Shown: positions 6,705 to 14,114 of the stretch, piece after piece | How positions within the stretch are numbered: position 1 is the stretch's first letter | Layout of the letters: each line of letters starts with the position of its first letter | IMG/VR virus record: IMGVR_UViG_3300028024_000181 | Location: 1 to 50,700 of that record | Origin: a virus | Direction: 5' to 3' (one strand) | Length of the DNA: 50,700 bases | Position numbers and translations under genes: made by a program | Notes under the pieces: model-generated | Told to the model about the DNA's origin: nothing | What the model saw: only the letters and a program-made list of their open reading frames with translations | Database searches by the model: none

Positions 6705-7228
6705 CAGTTGCCCGCCACTCGATAGTTGGCCGGCTGCGTATCGGTGCGCGATTGCAGCTCGGCGGGTTTGAGGGAGCAGTCGAAGCCGGCGGCGCGGTAG
6801 GCGTCATAGACCTCTTTGCTCACCTGGCAGCGGATGAGGACAGCCGCTTTCTGCAGGTTCGTTTTCGTCGTCGCGTCGTCGGTGACGGTGGACTGACGAA
6901 CGGTCTCGGCTGCGGCGACCTCAAGCTTGCAGTCGAGCAGGCTATGGGATGCGCCGCCGACCAGCGACACGCCAGCGATCGCACCACCGAACTGGACGGT
7001 CTGGCCACAGTTCATCTGAGAGAAAGAAGACGCGTAAGCCCCCAGGACCGGAGCCGAAACATTCCGAACGGTCTCCGTTGTATGTTCCGGTGTCTGCGAA
7101 AATTGGATCGTGCCCTGCGCAGTGGACTGGGACGCGCTCGATTGCGTCGCTACGGACGACGATTGAGCTTGTGCGTGGCCGATAGCCCCCAGTGCTAGAA
7201 TCAACGCGACGGCGAATTTGGTGTTCAT
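6704..7228 (-). CDS. Secreted four-Cys protein (signal peptide)
   Basis: The 174-residue product begins with a clear Sec signal peptide (MNTKFAVALILALGAIGHAQA, cleavage predicted after AQA). The mature part is Ser/Thr/Gln-rich at first, then has four cysteines (about residues 74, 100, 134 and 151) that could form two disulfides in the periplasm. I do not recognise the family. The ATG at 7228 has a GGGGGTG site upstream. It follows another signal-peptide gene (7291-7725) from which it is separated by a strong stem-loop. Two exported proteins together in an early operon suggest lysogenic conversion of the cell envelope, which is inference. Confidence 0.75.
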   Translation of the reverse strand: MNTKFAVALILALGAIGHAQAQSSSVATQSSASQSTAQGTIQFSQTPEHTTETVRNVSAPVLGAYASSFSQMNCGQTVQFGGAIAGVSLVGGASHSLLDCKLEVAAAETVRQSTVTDDATTKTNLQKAAVLIRCQVSKEVYDAYRAAGFDCSLKPAELQSRTDTQPANYRVAGN

Positions 7229-7254
7229 CGTTACACCCCCAAGGTGTGTGGTCG

Positions 7255-7283
7255 GGCCTTCGATATTTCCGGTATCGAAGGCC
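7255..7283. repeat. Perfect 11-bp inverted repeat between exported-protein genes
   Basis: The arms 7255-7265 (GGCCTTCGATA) and 7273-7283 are exact reverse complements separated by 7 bases. On the transcribed minus strand no U-run follows, so it is more likely an mRNA-stabilising or processing hairpin than a terminator. On the plus strand the following bases are only partly T-rich. Confidence 0.7.
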
Positions 7284-7290
7284 TTCTTCC

Positions 7291-7725
7291 TTATTGGCTG
7301 AAGGAATAGCTGCCGGCGAGGTTCGTGTAGCCGTAGCCGCTGACGTCGGTGCCCACGCCCGACTTGCTCGAGCCATAGCCCGAACCACTCGTATAGCCGC
7401 CAGCATTCGCGTTCGAGACGCTGCCGGTGTAGCTGCCGGACGCCGATGCACCGCCGCCGATGCCTGCGAAACCGTACGAGCCGATGCCGGCGCCGATGAC
7501 GGTCCCGCCGATTGCATAGCCGCCGCCGGCGGAATTGCTCCACTGCGACGAAGAGCCATTGCCGTTCTGACCGGCCTCGGCCTGCGAGCCGCCCGACGTG
7601 CTGGACGACGAACCAAAGCCACCGCTGAACGACAGCGAACTGTTGCTCGAATAACCGCCTGCGAATGCCGCCGGTGCCGCGGCGAGGGAAAGTGTTGCGA
7701 GGACTGCGAGAGTGATGCGCTTCAT
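7291..7725 (-). CDS. Secreted Gly/Ser-rich low-complexity protein
   Basis: The 144-residue product starts with a textbook signal peptide (MKRITLAVLATLSLAAAPAAFA). The mature chain is almost entirely Gly, Ser, Ala, Asn and Tyr. It has no cysteine, and GSGYGSS-like and SGYGYT-like segments lie near the C-terminus. Such a composition suits an extracellular, fibre-like or surface-adhering protein, but there is no match I can name. It is the first of two adjacent exported-protein genes in the leftward operon. Confidence 0.72.
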   Translation of the reverse strand: MKRITLAVLATLSLAAAPAAFAGGYSSNSSLSFSGGFGSSSSTSGGSQAEAGQNGNGSSSQWSNSAGGGYAIGGTVIGAGIGSYGFAGIGGGASASGSYTGSVSNANAGGYTSGSGYGSSKSGVGTDVSGYGYTNLAGSYSFSQ

Positions 7726-7782
7726 GGTCTACCTCAGGTTGGTTGGTCGCGCGGTAGTCCGGCCGCGCCCGGTACTGCGGAG

Positions 7783-7983
7783 TCAGTCGTGTTTCGCGTC
7801 TTCCGGCGGCCGCTCGATGGCGGCGCGGTAATAGGCTTCGGCAAAGCGGTATAGCGCGCTGACCGGGCCCGACACGCTTTGATATTCCTGGCGTCCGATC
7901 CGACCGTCGAGAACGACGGTTAGGCCAGCAGCGCGCGCGAGTTCAATGATGTCGGGCATCGTCAATCCGTCGGGAATGGCCAA
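7783..7983 (-). CDS. Hypothetical small protein
   Basis: This 66-residue protein is not recognised. It has a soluble alpha/beta look (MPDIIELARAAGLTVVLDG, then VSALYRFAEAYYRAAIERP). Its start lies 22 nt inside the 3' end of the ParB-domain gene, so the two are translationally linked. A GC-rich 57-nt gap separates it from the Gly/Ser-rich exported protein. Confidence 0.6.
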   Translation of the reverse strand: MAIPDGLTMPDIIELARAAGLTVVLDGRIGRQEYQSVSGPVSALYRFAEAYYRAAIERPPEDAKHD

Positions 7984-10169
7984 GCAGCGGCCGGATTGAG
8001 CGGGCGCCTGATCGTCGGTTTGGCGCCGTCGACGAGCGGCATTTCGGTCGCCGCCGTGCTGTTCGCGGGAGCAGATTTTTTCACTGCAATCTTCTCCGCG
8101 CTCGCCGGTGGCGGAGCCGTTTTTGTCGCTGCCGGCTTTTTAACTGGCGAAACTTTCTTCGCGACCTTGCGTGCGGGCGCAGCTACGGCGGCCGCCGCCG
8201 GTGACGGCGCATCGTCCACACGCGTGGGCTCGGCGATCTTCTTCGCGCCGCGCTTCGGCGGGGCCTTCTGCTTGGCAGCCTTTACCACCGGCGGCGTTTG
8301 GGGACGAAGCAGGGCAGGCAGCCAGCCGGTATCGGAGAGCAACTCCTCGGCTTTCTCAGCGAGCTCGGCCTTTTTGAGCTTGTCGACGTGCTTGATGCCG
8401 AGCTCGCCGGTGCCGACCTCTTCGAGTGCTTCGATGATTACCGGCTTGGCCACCTGGCCGAGAAAGGACTTGCGCGTCGGTTGCCACCAGTCGGCCATGT
8501 TCAGCCCGATAGCCTCCTCGACGTGCTCGAGTGGCCGCGAGTGATCATTGCTGGTGGTGGTATTGATGCAGGCCGCCGTGCAGAACGCCAGCAGCTCGAC
8601 AACTTCCACCACCTCGCGCTCGGCCACCCATGCAAAAAGCTTCGCCGGATCCTCGGGCAATTCGGTCTGCAATTGCGAGCGGCGTTCGGTGAGCGCTGCC
8701 CACGCCTTGCTTTGCTCCATGTCGTCCGCGCTGGACGCGAGGTTCGTGAGCTGCTCGGTCGGCACGATGGAGAGACCGCCTGATCCGTAATAACCGTTGT
8801 AGATCACCTTCGCGAGCAGCGTGGAGCACAGCAGATCGAGCGCCACGCGCGGTGCTTCGAGCAGATGAGCAGACATGGCGGCCGAGCGGTTCGCCGTGAG
8901 TTTGCGCAGCAGAACTTCGCTGTAGGTGACCTTTTCCGGTTCGACGGCTTCGCCAGCAGCAACGCGCTTCTCACGCTCGGCTTTTGCCTTGGCCTTCTCT
9001 TTTTCGGCCGCCACCTTCGGGTCGATCATGCCGCGATGAATCTCGAGACTGCCATGATGGTTGATGCCGATCACGGCGCCGGCCGACTTCTTCTGGCGAT
9101 CAGTGAAGGTTTCAAGCGAGCTTTTGATCAGCTTGATGCGGTAGAACGCCTTCTCCGCGCGATGATTAAGTTCCTCGACCTCTCCGGTCGTAAGCTCATC
9201 GTCTTCGTCATCGTTGACGGCATCGGTGGCCGCGCGCGCAGTTTCTTCCAGCGTGGTGATCTCTGTCTTTTCTTCGTCCGTAAGTCCGCGCACCTTCGGC
9301 TTGCTGCGGCCATAGGCATTCGTTTCGTTCCAGCCGAGTTCCGGGTAGATCTTCACAAACGACCAGCCCTCTGCACGCAGTTCGGTAGCCGCAGCTTCCA
9401 GCTTCTCCGCGGCGAGCCGTTGCATCAGCGCCATGTCGGCGACGTAGCCGCTGTCCGGACCGCCGAAGAGATCGCGCAGCACGGTCCCGCCAGCGGCTTC
9501 GTATGCGTCAAGGCCGACGAACTTCGCCGCGCGGACGCTCGACGCATCCGTTTTGCCCTTGGTCAGTGCCTGCCGCAGAGAGTCCGCATGTTTATAGAAC
9601 TGCGATGCGCCGTACCAAACCTTGCATTGCAATGCCTGATCATCGGTGAGCGTGAAGGCCTGCAACTGCTCGAGGTTCATCCCGCCCTTGCGATAGATCT
9701 CGACCAGTTCCGGCGCCACCTTGGCCAGCAGCAGGCGGCGTTGCACGACAAGCGGCGTGCAGCCGAATTGCGCGGCGATATCCTCGACCGGCGAGCCTTC
9801 CTCGAAAAGCACCTTGAACGCGTAGAACTCGTCGGCCGGGTGCATCGGCGCGCGCCCGGTGTTTTCCGCCACGCTCGCGGCGAGCGCACGATCTGGAGTG
9901 GTGAGCAGGCAAAACACGGGGTGGTCCGCCGGCACCTTGCCCTGTTGCTCGAGCAGCTTGAACGCGCGATATCGTCGGCCGCCGCCGACCACGCCGTAAT
10001 TGCCGTCTTCCGGGATGGTGATCAGATTCTGCAACTGGCTCTGTGACTCCAGCAAAGCGGCGAGCTCAGATACATCGCTCGTATCGTTCGGGCGTGCATT
10101 CAGCGGCGAGATATGCAGCTTGTTGAGCGGCACCGTAATGAGTTGGCCGTCGACGGTCTGTTTTTTCAT
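7962..10169 (-). CDS. Large ParB/RepB-domain protein
   Basis: This 735-residue protein begins with a ParB/RepB/Spo0J-type nuclease-like domain: ITVPLNKLHISPLNARP, then a GNYGVVGGGRRYRAFKLL box near residues 60-80. An AENTGRAPMHPADEFYAF box and a KorB-like helix-turn-helix (VEDIAAQFGCTPLVVQRRLLLAKV, about residues 130-155) follow. The long middle is helical. The last about 110 residues are a Lys/Ala/Pro-rich, histone-H1-like tail likely to bind nucleic acid without sequence preference. Proteins of this kind are known from plasmids and large prophages. No ParA partner is present, so a partition role is doubtful and DNA processing or transcription control is an alternative. The start at 10169 avoids a non-homologous N-terminal extension. 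Confidence 0.85.
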   Translation of the reverse strand: MKKQTVDGQLITVPLNKLHISPLNARPNDTSDVSELAALLESQSQLQNLITIPEDGNYGVVGGGRRYRAFKLLEQQGKVPADHPVFCLLTTPDRALAASVAENTGRAPMHPADEFYAFKVLFEEGSPVEDIAAQFGCTPLVVQRRLLLAKVAPELVEIYRKGGMNLEQLQAFTLTDDQALQCKVWYGASQFYKHADSLRQALTKGKTDASSVRAAKFVGLDAYEAAGGTVLRDLFGGPDSGYVADMALMQRLAAEKLEAAATELRAEGWSFVKIYPELGWNETNAYGRSKPKVRGLTDEEKTEITTLEETARAATDAVNDDEDDELTTGEVEELNHRAEKAFYRIKLIKSSLETFTDRQKKSAGAVIGINHHGSLEIHRGMIDPKVAAEKEKAKAKAEREKRVAAGEAVEPEKVTYSEVLLRKLTANRSAAMSAHLLEAPRVALDLLCSTLLAKVIYNGYYGSGGLSIVPTEQLTNLASSADDMEQSKAWAALTERRSQLQTELPEDPAKLFAWVAEREVVEVVELLAFCTAACINTTTSNDHSRPLEHVEEAIGLNMADWWQPTRKSFLGQVAKPVIIEALEEVGTGELGIKHVDKLKKAELAEKAEELLSDTGWLPALLRPQTPPVVKAAKQKAPPKRGAKKIAEPTRVDDAPSPAAAAVAAPARKVAKKVSPVKKPAATKTAPPPASAEKIAVKKSAPANSTAATEMPLVDGAKPTIRRPLNPAAAWPFPTD

Positions 10170-10186
10170 GGCAGTTGCGTGGCCTG

Positions 10187-10615
10187 TTAGTGGGTGGTGC
10201 GCGGTGCGGCGGCAGGCGAATTGAAGATGGCGCGGAGGATCCCGGACAGAGCGAGATCGCCGAACGCGGGCGTGAGCTGCGTCGCGTAGGCCTGGCGCTC
10301 GCGCATGATCTGCAGCGCACGCCGGAACGATGCATTGCTCTGCGGCGCGTCGAGCCACATGGGGAGCCAGTTGCCGACGCCGTATAGGGCGTCATAGCGG
10401 CGCAGCATCGCCGCGCGGGTCATCCGGACAGGGGCCGCGATAGCGACGTCGTCCTCGTTCATCACATGCTCAGCGCCCATCGCGAACCGGGAATGGGGAA
10501 GCGTCCAGGTGTCGAACCTGATGCAGTCAATACGCTGCCCGTCTTCGCCGAGCGCCACGATCGACTGCAGGTGATCGGTCGGCCGTGAGTCGTTGAAAAT
10601 GAAGATCGTTTTCAT
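10187..10615 (-). CDS. Hypothetical protein
   Basis: This 142-residue protein is not recognised. The N-terminal half reads like a beta-rich domain (MKTIFIFNDSRPTDHLQSIVALGEDGQRID). The C-terminal half is helical, with AMLRRYDALYGVGNWLPMWLD and RALQIMRERQAYATQL. It lies 17 nt upstream of the ParB-domain gene, and its start overlaps the preceding stop by 4 nt. Confidence 0.65.
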   Translation of the reverse strand: MKTIFIFNDSRPTDHLQSIVALGEDGQRIDCIRFDTWTLPHSRFAMGAEHVMNEDDVAIAAPVRMTRAAMLRRYDALYGVGNWLPMWLDAPQSNASFRRALQIMRERQAYATQLTPAFGDLALSGILRAIFNSPAAAPRTTH

Positions 10616-10770
10616 GGCTTGAGTCCCTTCGTGTGGTGCGTCGCACGCCGACGCCCGGCGGCGCGCAGAAGCGCGCGAACAGTTCGATGTGTTTCCCGCA
10701 GCGACGCGTTACGTGCGTCGAGATCGGCGAGCAGCTGCCAGAGAGTTGGTGTGGGCTTGCGTCGCTGCAT
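10612..10770 (-). CDS. Small basic hypothetical protein
   Basis: The product is about 52 residues long and strongly basic (MQRRKPTPTLWQLLADLDARNASLRETHRTVR...RRRATHHTKG), which suggests nucleic-acid contact. The frame is open upstream to an ATG at 10860, which would add 30 residues. That extension runs through an apparent intrinsic terminator, so I prefer the ATG at 10770, which has an AGGA site about 8 bases upstream. The function is unknown. Confidence 0.55.
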   Translation of the reverse strand: MQRRKPTPTLWQLLADLDARNASLRETHRTVRALLRAAGRRRATHHTKGLKP

Positions 10771-10781
10771 TACGGATCCTG

Positions 10782-10808
10782 AAAAAACGGGCGCTGTGAG
10801 AGCCGCCC
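10782..10808 (-). terminator. Intrinsic terminator inside the leftward operon
   Basis: On the minus strand a GC-rich stem (GGGCGGCT pairing with AGCGCCC, one bulged G) is followed by GTTTTTTC. The T-run ends 11 bases before the start codon at 10770. It should block leftward transcription unless antitermination or read-through occurs. Confidence 0.7.
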
Positions 10809-10856
10809 CCAAGCTCGCCGACCGGGGGTCACAACCGACGAGAGACCACTGAAAAA

Positions 10857-11531
10857 TCATTTGCGCAGCTCGACCAGCGCGATGAGTGCGCGGAAGTGCT
10901 CCGGACGCAGATCGACGGCGCCGCTTCCGGTCCGGATGCTGATATCGCCATTCGGCCAGGACACGAGCGAAACGTCGTCGATGGAAATCGTGAAGTCGGG
11001 CTCACGTGCGAGCTCCGGCGACGGCTTTGGTGGATCTGCTGGTGATGGCGAGGCCTCCGCAGCCTTGGCGGCAGGCTTCTTTCGCATCGCGACGATTGCG
11101 GAAGCTGCCTCGAAATGGCTGACCGCGACCGGCGCAGTCTTTGCTTCAGCCTTTGGCTTCGGCGCGACCTGGCTTCCGATGCAATATTTCCCGCCGTCAC
11201 GAACGATCCGGCCGTCGTGGAGCGCGCCCTGAATGAATGGGGAAATGCCGCCTTTATTGGAAATGCCGAGCGCCTGGCAGATAACTGCGCCAGCCGCTGG
11301 GCCATGCTCCTTCAGATATGCGATTACCTCATCAGCTCGCGTGAGCCGTTTCGTCTCGGGCAGGTTAGCGATCGTTGCTTTCTGAAGGCCGTTGAGCGGA
11401 TTGGCCCACGGATTCGTTGGTGCGGGGGCGCGCTCGATCCCGCCGACGTCGGCGTCCGTGACCGCGTCCCCTGCAGCAGCTTCGGGCTCCGCGGCGCGCG
11501 GAAACATGTTGGGGTGGCCGACGTTCTTCAT
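10857..11531 (-). CDS. Putative winged-helix protein
   Basis: This 224-residue protein has a central winged-helix-like unit (residues about 62-118: LTRADEVIAYLKEHGPAAGA, ICQALGISNKGGISPFIQGALHDGRIVRDGGKYCIG). The signature of a basic recognition helix plus a wing is clear, so DNA binding is likely. A Lys/Ala/Pro linker then leads to a C-terminal beta-rich domain (DFTISIDDVSLVSWPNGDISIRTG). I cannot name the family. It may regulate the early operon. Its ATG overlaps the upstream stop by 4 nt and an intrinsic terminator follows downstream. Confidence 0.65.
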   Translation of the reverse strand: MKNVGHPNMFPRAAEPEAAAGDAVTDADVGGIERAPAPTNPWANPLNGLQKATIANLPETKRLTRADEVIAYLKEHGPAAGAVICQALGISNKGGISPFIQGALHDGRIVRDGGKYCIGSQVAPKPKAEAKTAPVAVSHFEAASAIVAMRKKPAAKAAEASPSPADPPKPSPELAREPDFTISIDDVSLVSWPNGDISIRTGSGAVDLRPEHFRALIALVELRK

Positions 11532-12259
11532 GACAGCTGCCCCACGTTGACGGCAGCGCTGTGGCGCGGGAAGAAACGCGAGGCCCGTGCGACCATCGTG
11601 TCGAGCTCGAGCACGGCCTGCTCGCCCGATGCGTGTGCCTGCTCGTACAGAGCCGGTAATTCACTTTCGAAGCTCTCGCGCACTTCGTCACGCGTTGCGC
11701 AGCGATTGTCGAAATACCAGAAGACCTGTTCGGCCTCGCCGATGTGCAACTGGATGGTGTCGGCACCCGGCACGACTTCGTAGCTGCGCGTTACCCAGAC
11801 CATCAACACGCCGACGTCGGAATTTCCCATCAGGCACGCTGCCTTGAATTTGGCGCAGTCCTGATGCGCCGGCGGCACGACGCAGATGCGACTGACTGCA
11901 GCGGTCGGTCGAAGAACGAATGCCTTGTACTGGCCGAGCGGCTCGCCGCACACCGCGCACCGCTTGTAGTAATGGCAGGCGGCGAGATCCGGCGACGGCA
12001 GCTCGGTGGCCGGCGGCTGCGCGCGCAGTCGGACTGGCACGGCCGGCACTCCGTTACGAAGAAGCATGCTCATGGCGCTTCCTAAACCGGAGGCACGCCG
12101 CGACCGCGCCTCCGGAAGAGCCCGATCATCGTTCGCGGGGGCGGGCGGGTTGAGATTGGAGTCGAAAGCGTGGTCGAAGCGACCGGCGACAGTGGTGAGC
12201 GTCCAGGCGACGGATCCGAGAGCGACGATGGCCGAGCCGATATAGCCGAGCGTGTTCAT
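11528..12259 (-). CDS. Hypothetical membrane-anchored protein
   Basis: The product is about 243 residues. Residues 5-26 (GYIGSAIVALGSVAWTLTTVAG) form one membrane segment. A polar linker follows, then a soluble domain with a CAVCGEP metal-type knuckle, two further cysteines and LMVWVTRSYEVVPGADTIQLHIGEA. It may be two fused modules, since an internal ATG (MSMLLRNG) begins the soluble domain. The ATG at 12259 has a GGAGGA site 8 bases upstream and starts 4 nt after the preceding stop. The function is unknown. Confidence 0.6.
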   Translation of the reverse strand: MNTLGYIGSAIVALGSVAWTLTTVAGRFDHAFDSNLNPPAPANDDRALPEARSRRASGLGSAMSMLLRNGVPAVPVRLRAQPPATELPSPDLAACHYYKRCAVCGEPLGQYKAFVLRPTAAVSRICVVPPAHQDCAKFKAACLMGNSDVGVLMVWVTRSYEVVPGADTIQLHIGEAEQVFWYFDNRCATRDEVRESFESELPALYEQAHASGEQAVLELDTMVARASRFFPRHSAAVNVGQLS

Positions 12260-12263
12260 GGAG

Positions 12264-12509
12264 TCATTCCTCCGAGACAAGACGGATGCCGCGCATGGCA
12301 GCGGTCGCGGCGACGAAGTCCTGCATCGTCCGCACGTCGTTCAGCATCGTCCGGAGCATTTCCAGCGTGGCGCCCAGTTCGATCGCCGTTTCGAGCGCGT
12401 GTGCGGCGCCGCGTTGGACGAGGTGCTGCGCGATTAGCCCGGGACCGTCGAGCTCGAGCACGAGCTCGCGCGATTTATCGAAGTCGGGAATGTTGTCGAT
12501 CTTGGCCAT
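12264..12509 (-). CDS. Hypothetical small helical protein
   Basis: This 81-residue protein is acidic and largely helical (SRELVLELDGPGLIAQHLVQRG, ALETAIELGATLEMLRTMLNDVRTMQDFVAA). It is not recognised. The ATG at 12509 has GAGGA 6 bases upstream and is preferred to the ATG at 12519-12521, which lies in the ribosome-binding region. Confidence 0.6.
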   Translation of the reverse strand: MAKIDNIPDFDKSRELVLELDGPGLIAQHLVQRGAAHALETAIELGATLEMLRTMLNDVRTMQDFVAATAAMRGIRLVSEE

Positions 12510-12510
12510 G

Positions 12511-12780
12511 TCATTCCTCATCGATGTCGTTGGCGGCGCGCCGTTTGATATCGACGCATTGGTCGTCGAACCCGAGCGACGTCTGGTCGCCGATCTGGCG
12601 GCGCGGCTGTGAGCTACGGCGTGCCTTCGGGTTCGGATGGAGTTGGGCGCGGACCGCGGCCTGAACGGCGGCGCGCACTGCCGGCGAGAGCAGGGCCTCG
12701 TCGGGCTCGCCCTCGACGCCGAGCGTGCGGCAAGCCGGCGCCAGCATTTCGTCCGGGAGGCGGGTAGGAGTCGGTCGCAT
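12511..12780 (-). CDS. Hypothetical small protein
   Basis: The product is about 89 residues. It has a Pro/Leu-rich N-terminus, an Ala-rich helix (AVRAAVQAAVRAQLHPNP) and a basic patch (KARRSSQPRRQIGD) before an acidic end. It is not recognised. An Arg-rich patch in a gene near the start of a leftward phage operon could mean RNA binding, as in N-type antiterminators, but nothing else supports that. The ATG at 12780 is chosen because it does not overlap the upstream gene. Confidence 0.5.
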   Translation of the reverse strand: MRPTPTRLPDEMLAPACRTLGVEGEPDEALLSPAVRAAVQAAVRAQLHPNPKARRSSQPRRQIGDQTSLGFDDQCVDIKRRAANDIDEE

Positions 12781-12788
12781 GGCCGTTC

Positions 12789-12989
12789 TCACAGGCACCG
12801 GGTGAACGAGCACGACGAATCCCCAGCGGCCGCACGGTCCTGGTACTGCATATAGCCGAGCGTGAGCAGGTAGACGAACAGCACGCCGAGGATGGCGAGG
12901 ATGTTCCGGACGATCCGGAAAGCCGACTTCACAGCGCGAGCGCCGCGCCGGGTGTTGCCGGTGGGTGTTGCTGACTGTTGGTTGGCCAT
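12789..12989 (-). CDS. Small membrane protein, first gene of the leftward operon
   Basis: The 66-residue protein has a basic N-terminal tail (NTRRGARAVKSAFRIVRN), one transmembrane helix (about residues 30-48, NILAILGVLFVYLLTLGYM) and a short C-terminal tail with two cysteines. An N-in topology follows from the positive-inside rule. It is the first gene after the operator-controlled promoter at 13023-13052, so it should be made early. It is not recognised. Superinfection exclusion or envelope modification would be typical for such early membrane peptides, without direct evidence here. Confidence 0.65.
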   Translation of the reverse strand: MANQQSATPTGNTRRGARAVKSAFRIVRNILAILGVLFVYLLTLGYMQYQDRAAAGDSSCSFTRCL

Positions 12990-13022
12990 CGCTCGCTCCG
13001 TGGTTGCGGTGTGTTGGAGCGA

Positions 13023-13067
13023 ATAATAGAACTATCGGTTACCTTCTGTAAAGTACCGAAAGTTACC
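13023..13067 (-). promoter_or_regulatory. Leftward early promoter (PL-like) with two 16-bp operators
   Basis: On the minus strand a -35 TTTACA (13052-13047) and a -10 TATTAT (13028-13023) are separated by 18 bp. Two related sites, GGTAACCGATAGTTCT (13043-13028) and GGTAACTTTCGGTACT (13067-13052), lie 24 bp apart. The first fills the spacer and touches the -10 box, and the second touches the -35 box. The same sites with the same geometry occur at 14063-14107. Repressor binding here would block the leftward operon. Confidence 0.8.
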
Positions 13068-13094
13068 TAATTTGTAACAGCAAGGACATCAGGC

Positions 13095-13120
13095 GAAAAA
13101 AAGCCCGCTAGAAGCGGGCT
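13095..13120 (-). terminator. Intrinsic terminator after the repressor operon
   Basis: On the minus strand an 8-bp perfect stem (AGCCCGCT/AGCGGGCT) with a 3-base loop is followed by seven T. It lies 20 bases after the gene at 13141 and before the leftward promoter, so it insulates the repressor transcript from the early operon. Confidence 0.88.
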
Positions 13121-13140
13121 GGCCTGCAAATTCCGAATGT

Positions 13141-13389
13141 TCAGTGGGCCGTGATGAGATAGGTATCCAGCATGTTCGACGACACATCCAGACACCACGC
13201 GAGGACGGCTAGGACGTGCAGATCGGCAACGCGAGTCCGGCTGGGCACGATGGTGCCACCGCGTGTCACCGAAAAATGCACATCGGTCACTATCTCCTGG
13301 TCATGCTTGCGTTTTTTGCTATTCCTCGCGGCCCGGTAGGCTGCGAAGTCGACGATCTCAGGTCCCGTTCTTTCCCGTGTCATGTTCAT
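13141..13389 (-). CDS. Hypothetical protein co-transcribed with the repressor
   Basis: The product is about 82 residues (MNMTRERTGPEIVDFAAYRAARN..., then LHVLAVLAWCLDVSSNML). It is not recognised. It starts about 31 nt inside the repressor gene in another frame and is followed by an intrinsic terminator. It is therefore the last gene of the lysogenic transcript and probably expressed in the prophage state. An accessory role in immunity would be typical of this position, but it is inference. Confidence 0.55.
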   Translation of the reverse strand: MNMTRERTGPEIVDFAAYRAARNSKKRKHDQEIVTDVHFSVTRGGTIVPSRTRVADLHVLAVLAWCLDVSSNMLDTYLITAH

Positions 13390-14038
13390 GGTCACTCTCA
13401 GGTTGCGCGGCCGATCGGGTGCCGGCTCTAGCGTGTCTGGCAAAGGTAGCCGGGCTTTCAGCAACCTTGTCAGAGGAGGAGTGTGCTTCTGTGGCGCGTG
13501 CTTTAAACGGCGGATTAGAGGTGTTTTTACCCTCTTCTCGAGAGTTTTGCGCGCCAAGCATTAATAGGATCGCCGCCCGAATTGTGGGCGACATGTCAGC
13601 TTGCACGGCATGCAATGCCGCACGCAATAAAGTTGCGTCATCGTCTGTAATTGCCATGAGACGGTGCTGCCCGTCTATTTCGTGCAGGATTTTGGCAAGG
13701 GCGCGTGTGAGCTGCGGTCCCGCCTGCGACGTTCCTCGGGCGGCGTCTTCCGCACGCAATGCTGTGTCTGGCACCGTGGGCACGCTAGCGCCCCGTTTCT
13801 CGCCGCGTTCCGTTGCGAGCCATTCGAAGTTGACGCCGAGCCAATGAGCAAGGTCCATCAGGCGCGACGTCTCCGGGATTGCTTCTCCCTCCAGCCACTT
13901 TCTGGCCCCTTTCTGCGAGACGCCCATCTTCTCGCCCAGCGCCCTTTGGCGGCCAGCGCCCTTCGCGGGGAAGCGGATATCGTCCAATGCCTCGTTCAGC
14001 CGGGCCGCGAAAGCGCGTTTTTGATCGTCAGTAACCAT
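13358..14038 (-). CDS. XRE-family phage repressor (CI-like)
   Basis: The 226-residue protein has an N-terminal helix-turn-helix of the XRE type (RQRALGEKMGVSQKGARKWLEGEAIPETSRLMDLAHWLGVNFEWLATERG split over residues about 29-79). The C-terminal part is not the usual LexA/S24 peptidase fold. It is Ala/Ser-rich and lacks a visible Ser-Lys catalytic pair, so induction by RecA-stimulated self-cleavage is uncertain. It is divergent from the small Cro-like gene across a 76-bp region with two operators, the typical switch position. The promoter for this gene would fire away from operator 14063-14078 with a start point near the ATG. Confidence 0.85.
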   Translation of the reverse strand: MVTDDQKRAFAARLNEALDDIRFPAKGAGRQRALGEKMGVSQKGARKWLEGEAIPETSRLMDLAHWLGVNFEWLATERGEKRGASVPTVPDTALRAEDAARGTSQAGPQLTRALAKILHEIDGQHRLMAITDDDATLLRAALHAVQADMSPTIRAAILLMLGAQNSREEGKNTSNPPFKARATEAHSSSDKVAESPATFARHARAGTRSAAQPESDHEHDTGKNGT

Positions 14039-14062
14039 GAGTTCTATTGTCCTCGCATCGCA

Positions 14063-14107
14063 AGGAACAATCAGTTCTTGCCGACTGGTAACTTACGGTT
14101 CTAGAAT
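14063..14107 (+). promoter_or_regulatory. Rightward early promoter (PR-like) with two 16-bp operators
   Basis: A -35 TTGCCG (14078-14083) and a -10 TAGAAT (14102-14107) are 18 bp apart. Site AGGAACAATCAGTTCT (14063-14078) touches the -35 box. Site GGTAACTTACGGTTCT (14087-14102) fills the spacer and touches the -10 box. The 24-bp site spacing and the promoter geometry copy those at 13023-13067. The predicted transcript starts at about 14114, essentially on the ATG of the first gene. Confidence 0.8.
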
Positions 14108-14114
14108 GCTGGCC

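Noticed and set aside
8865-10046. Open frame of 393 codons on the plus strand opposite the ParB-domain gene.
   Set aside because: It is a compositional shadow. The minus frame has recognisable ParB motifs and operon spacing.
13040-13088. A possible third leftward operator at 13073-13088.
   Set aside because: It matches the 16-bp pattern at only about nine positions and breaks the 24-bp spacing.
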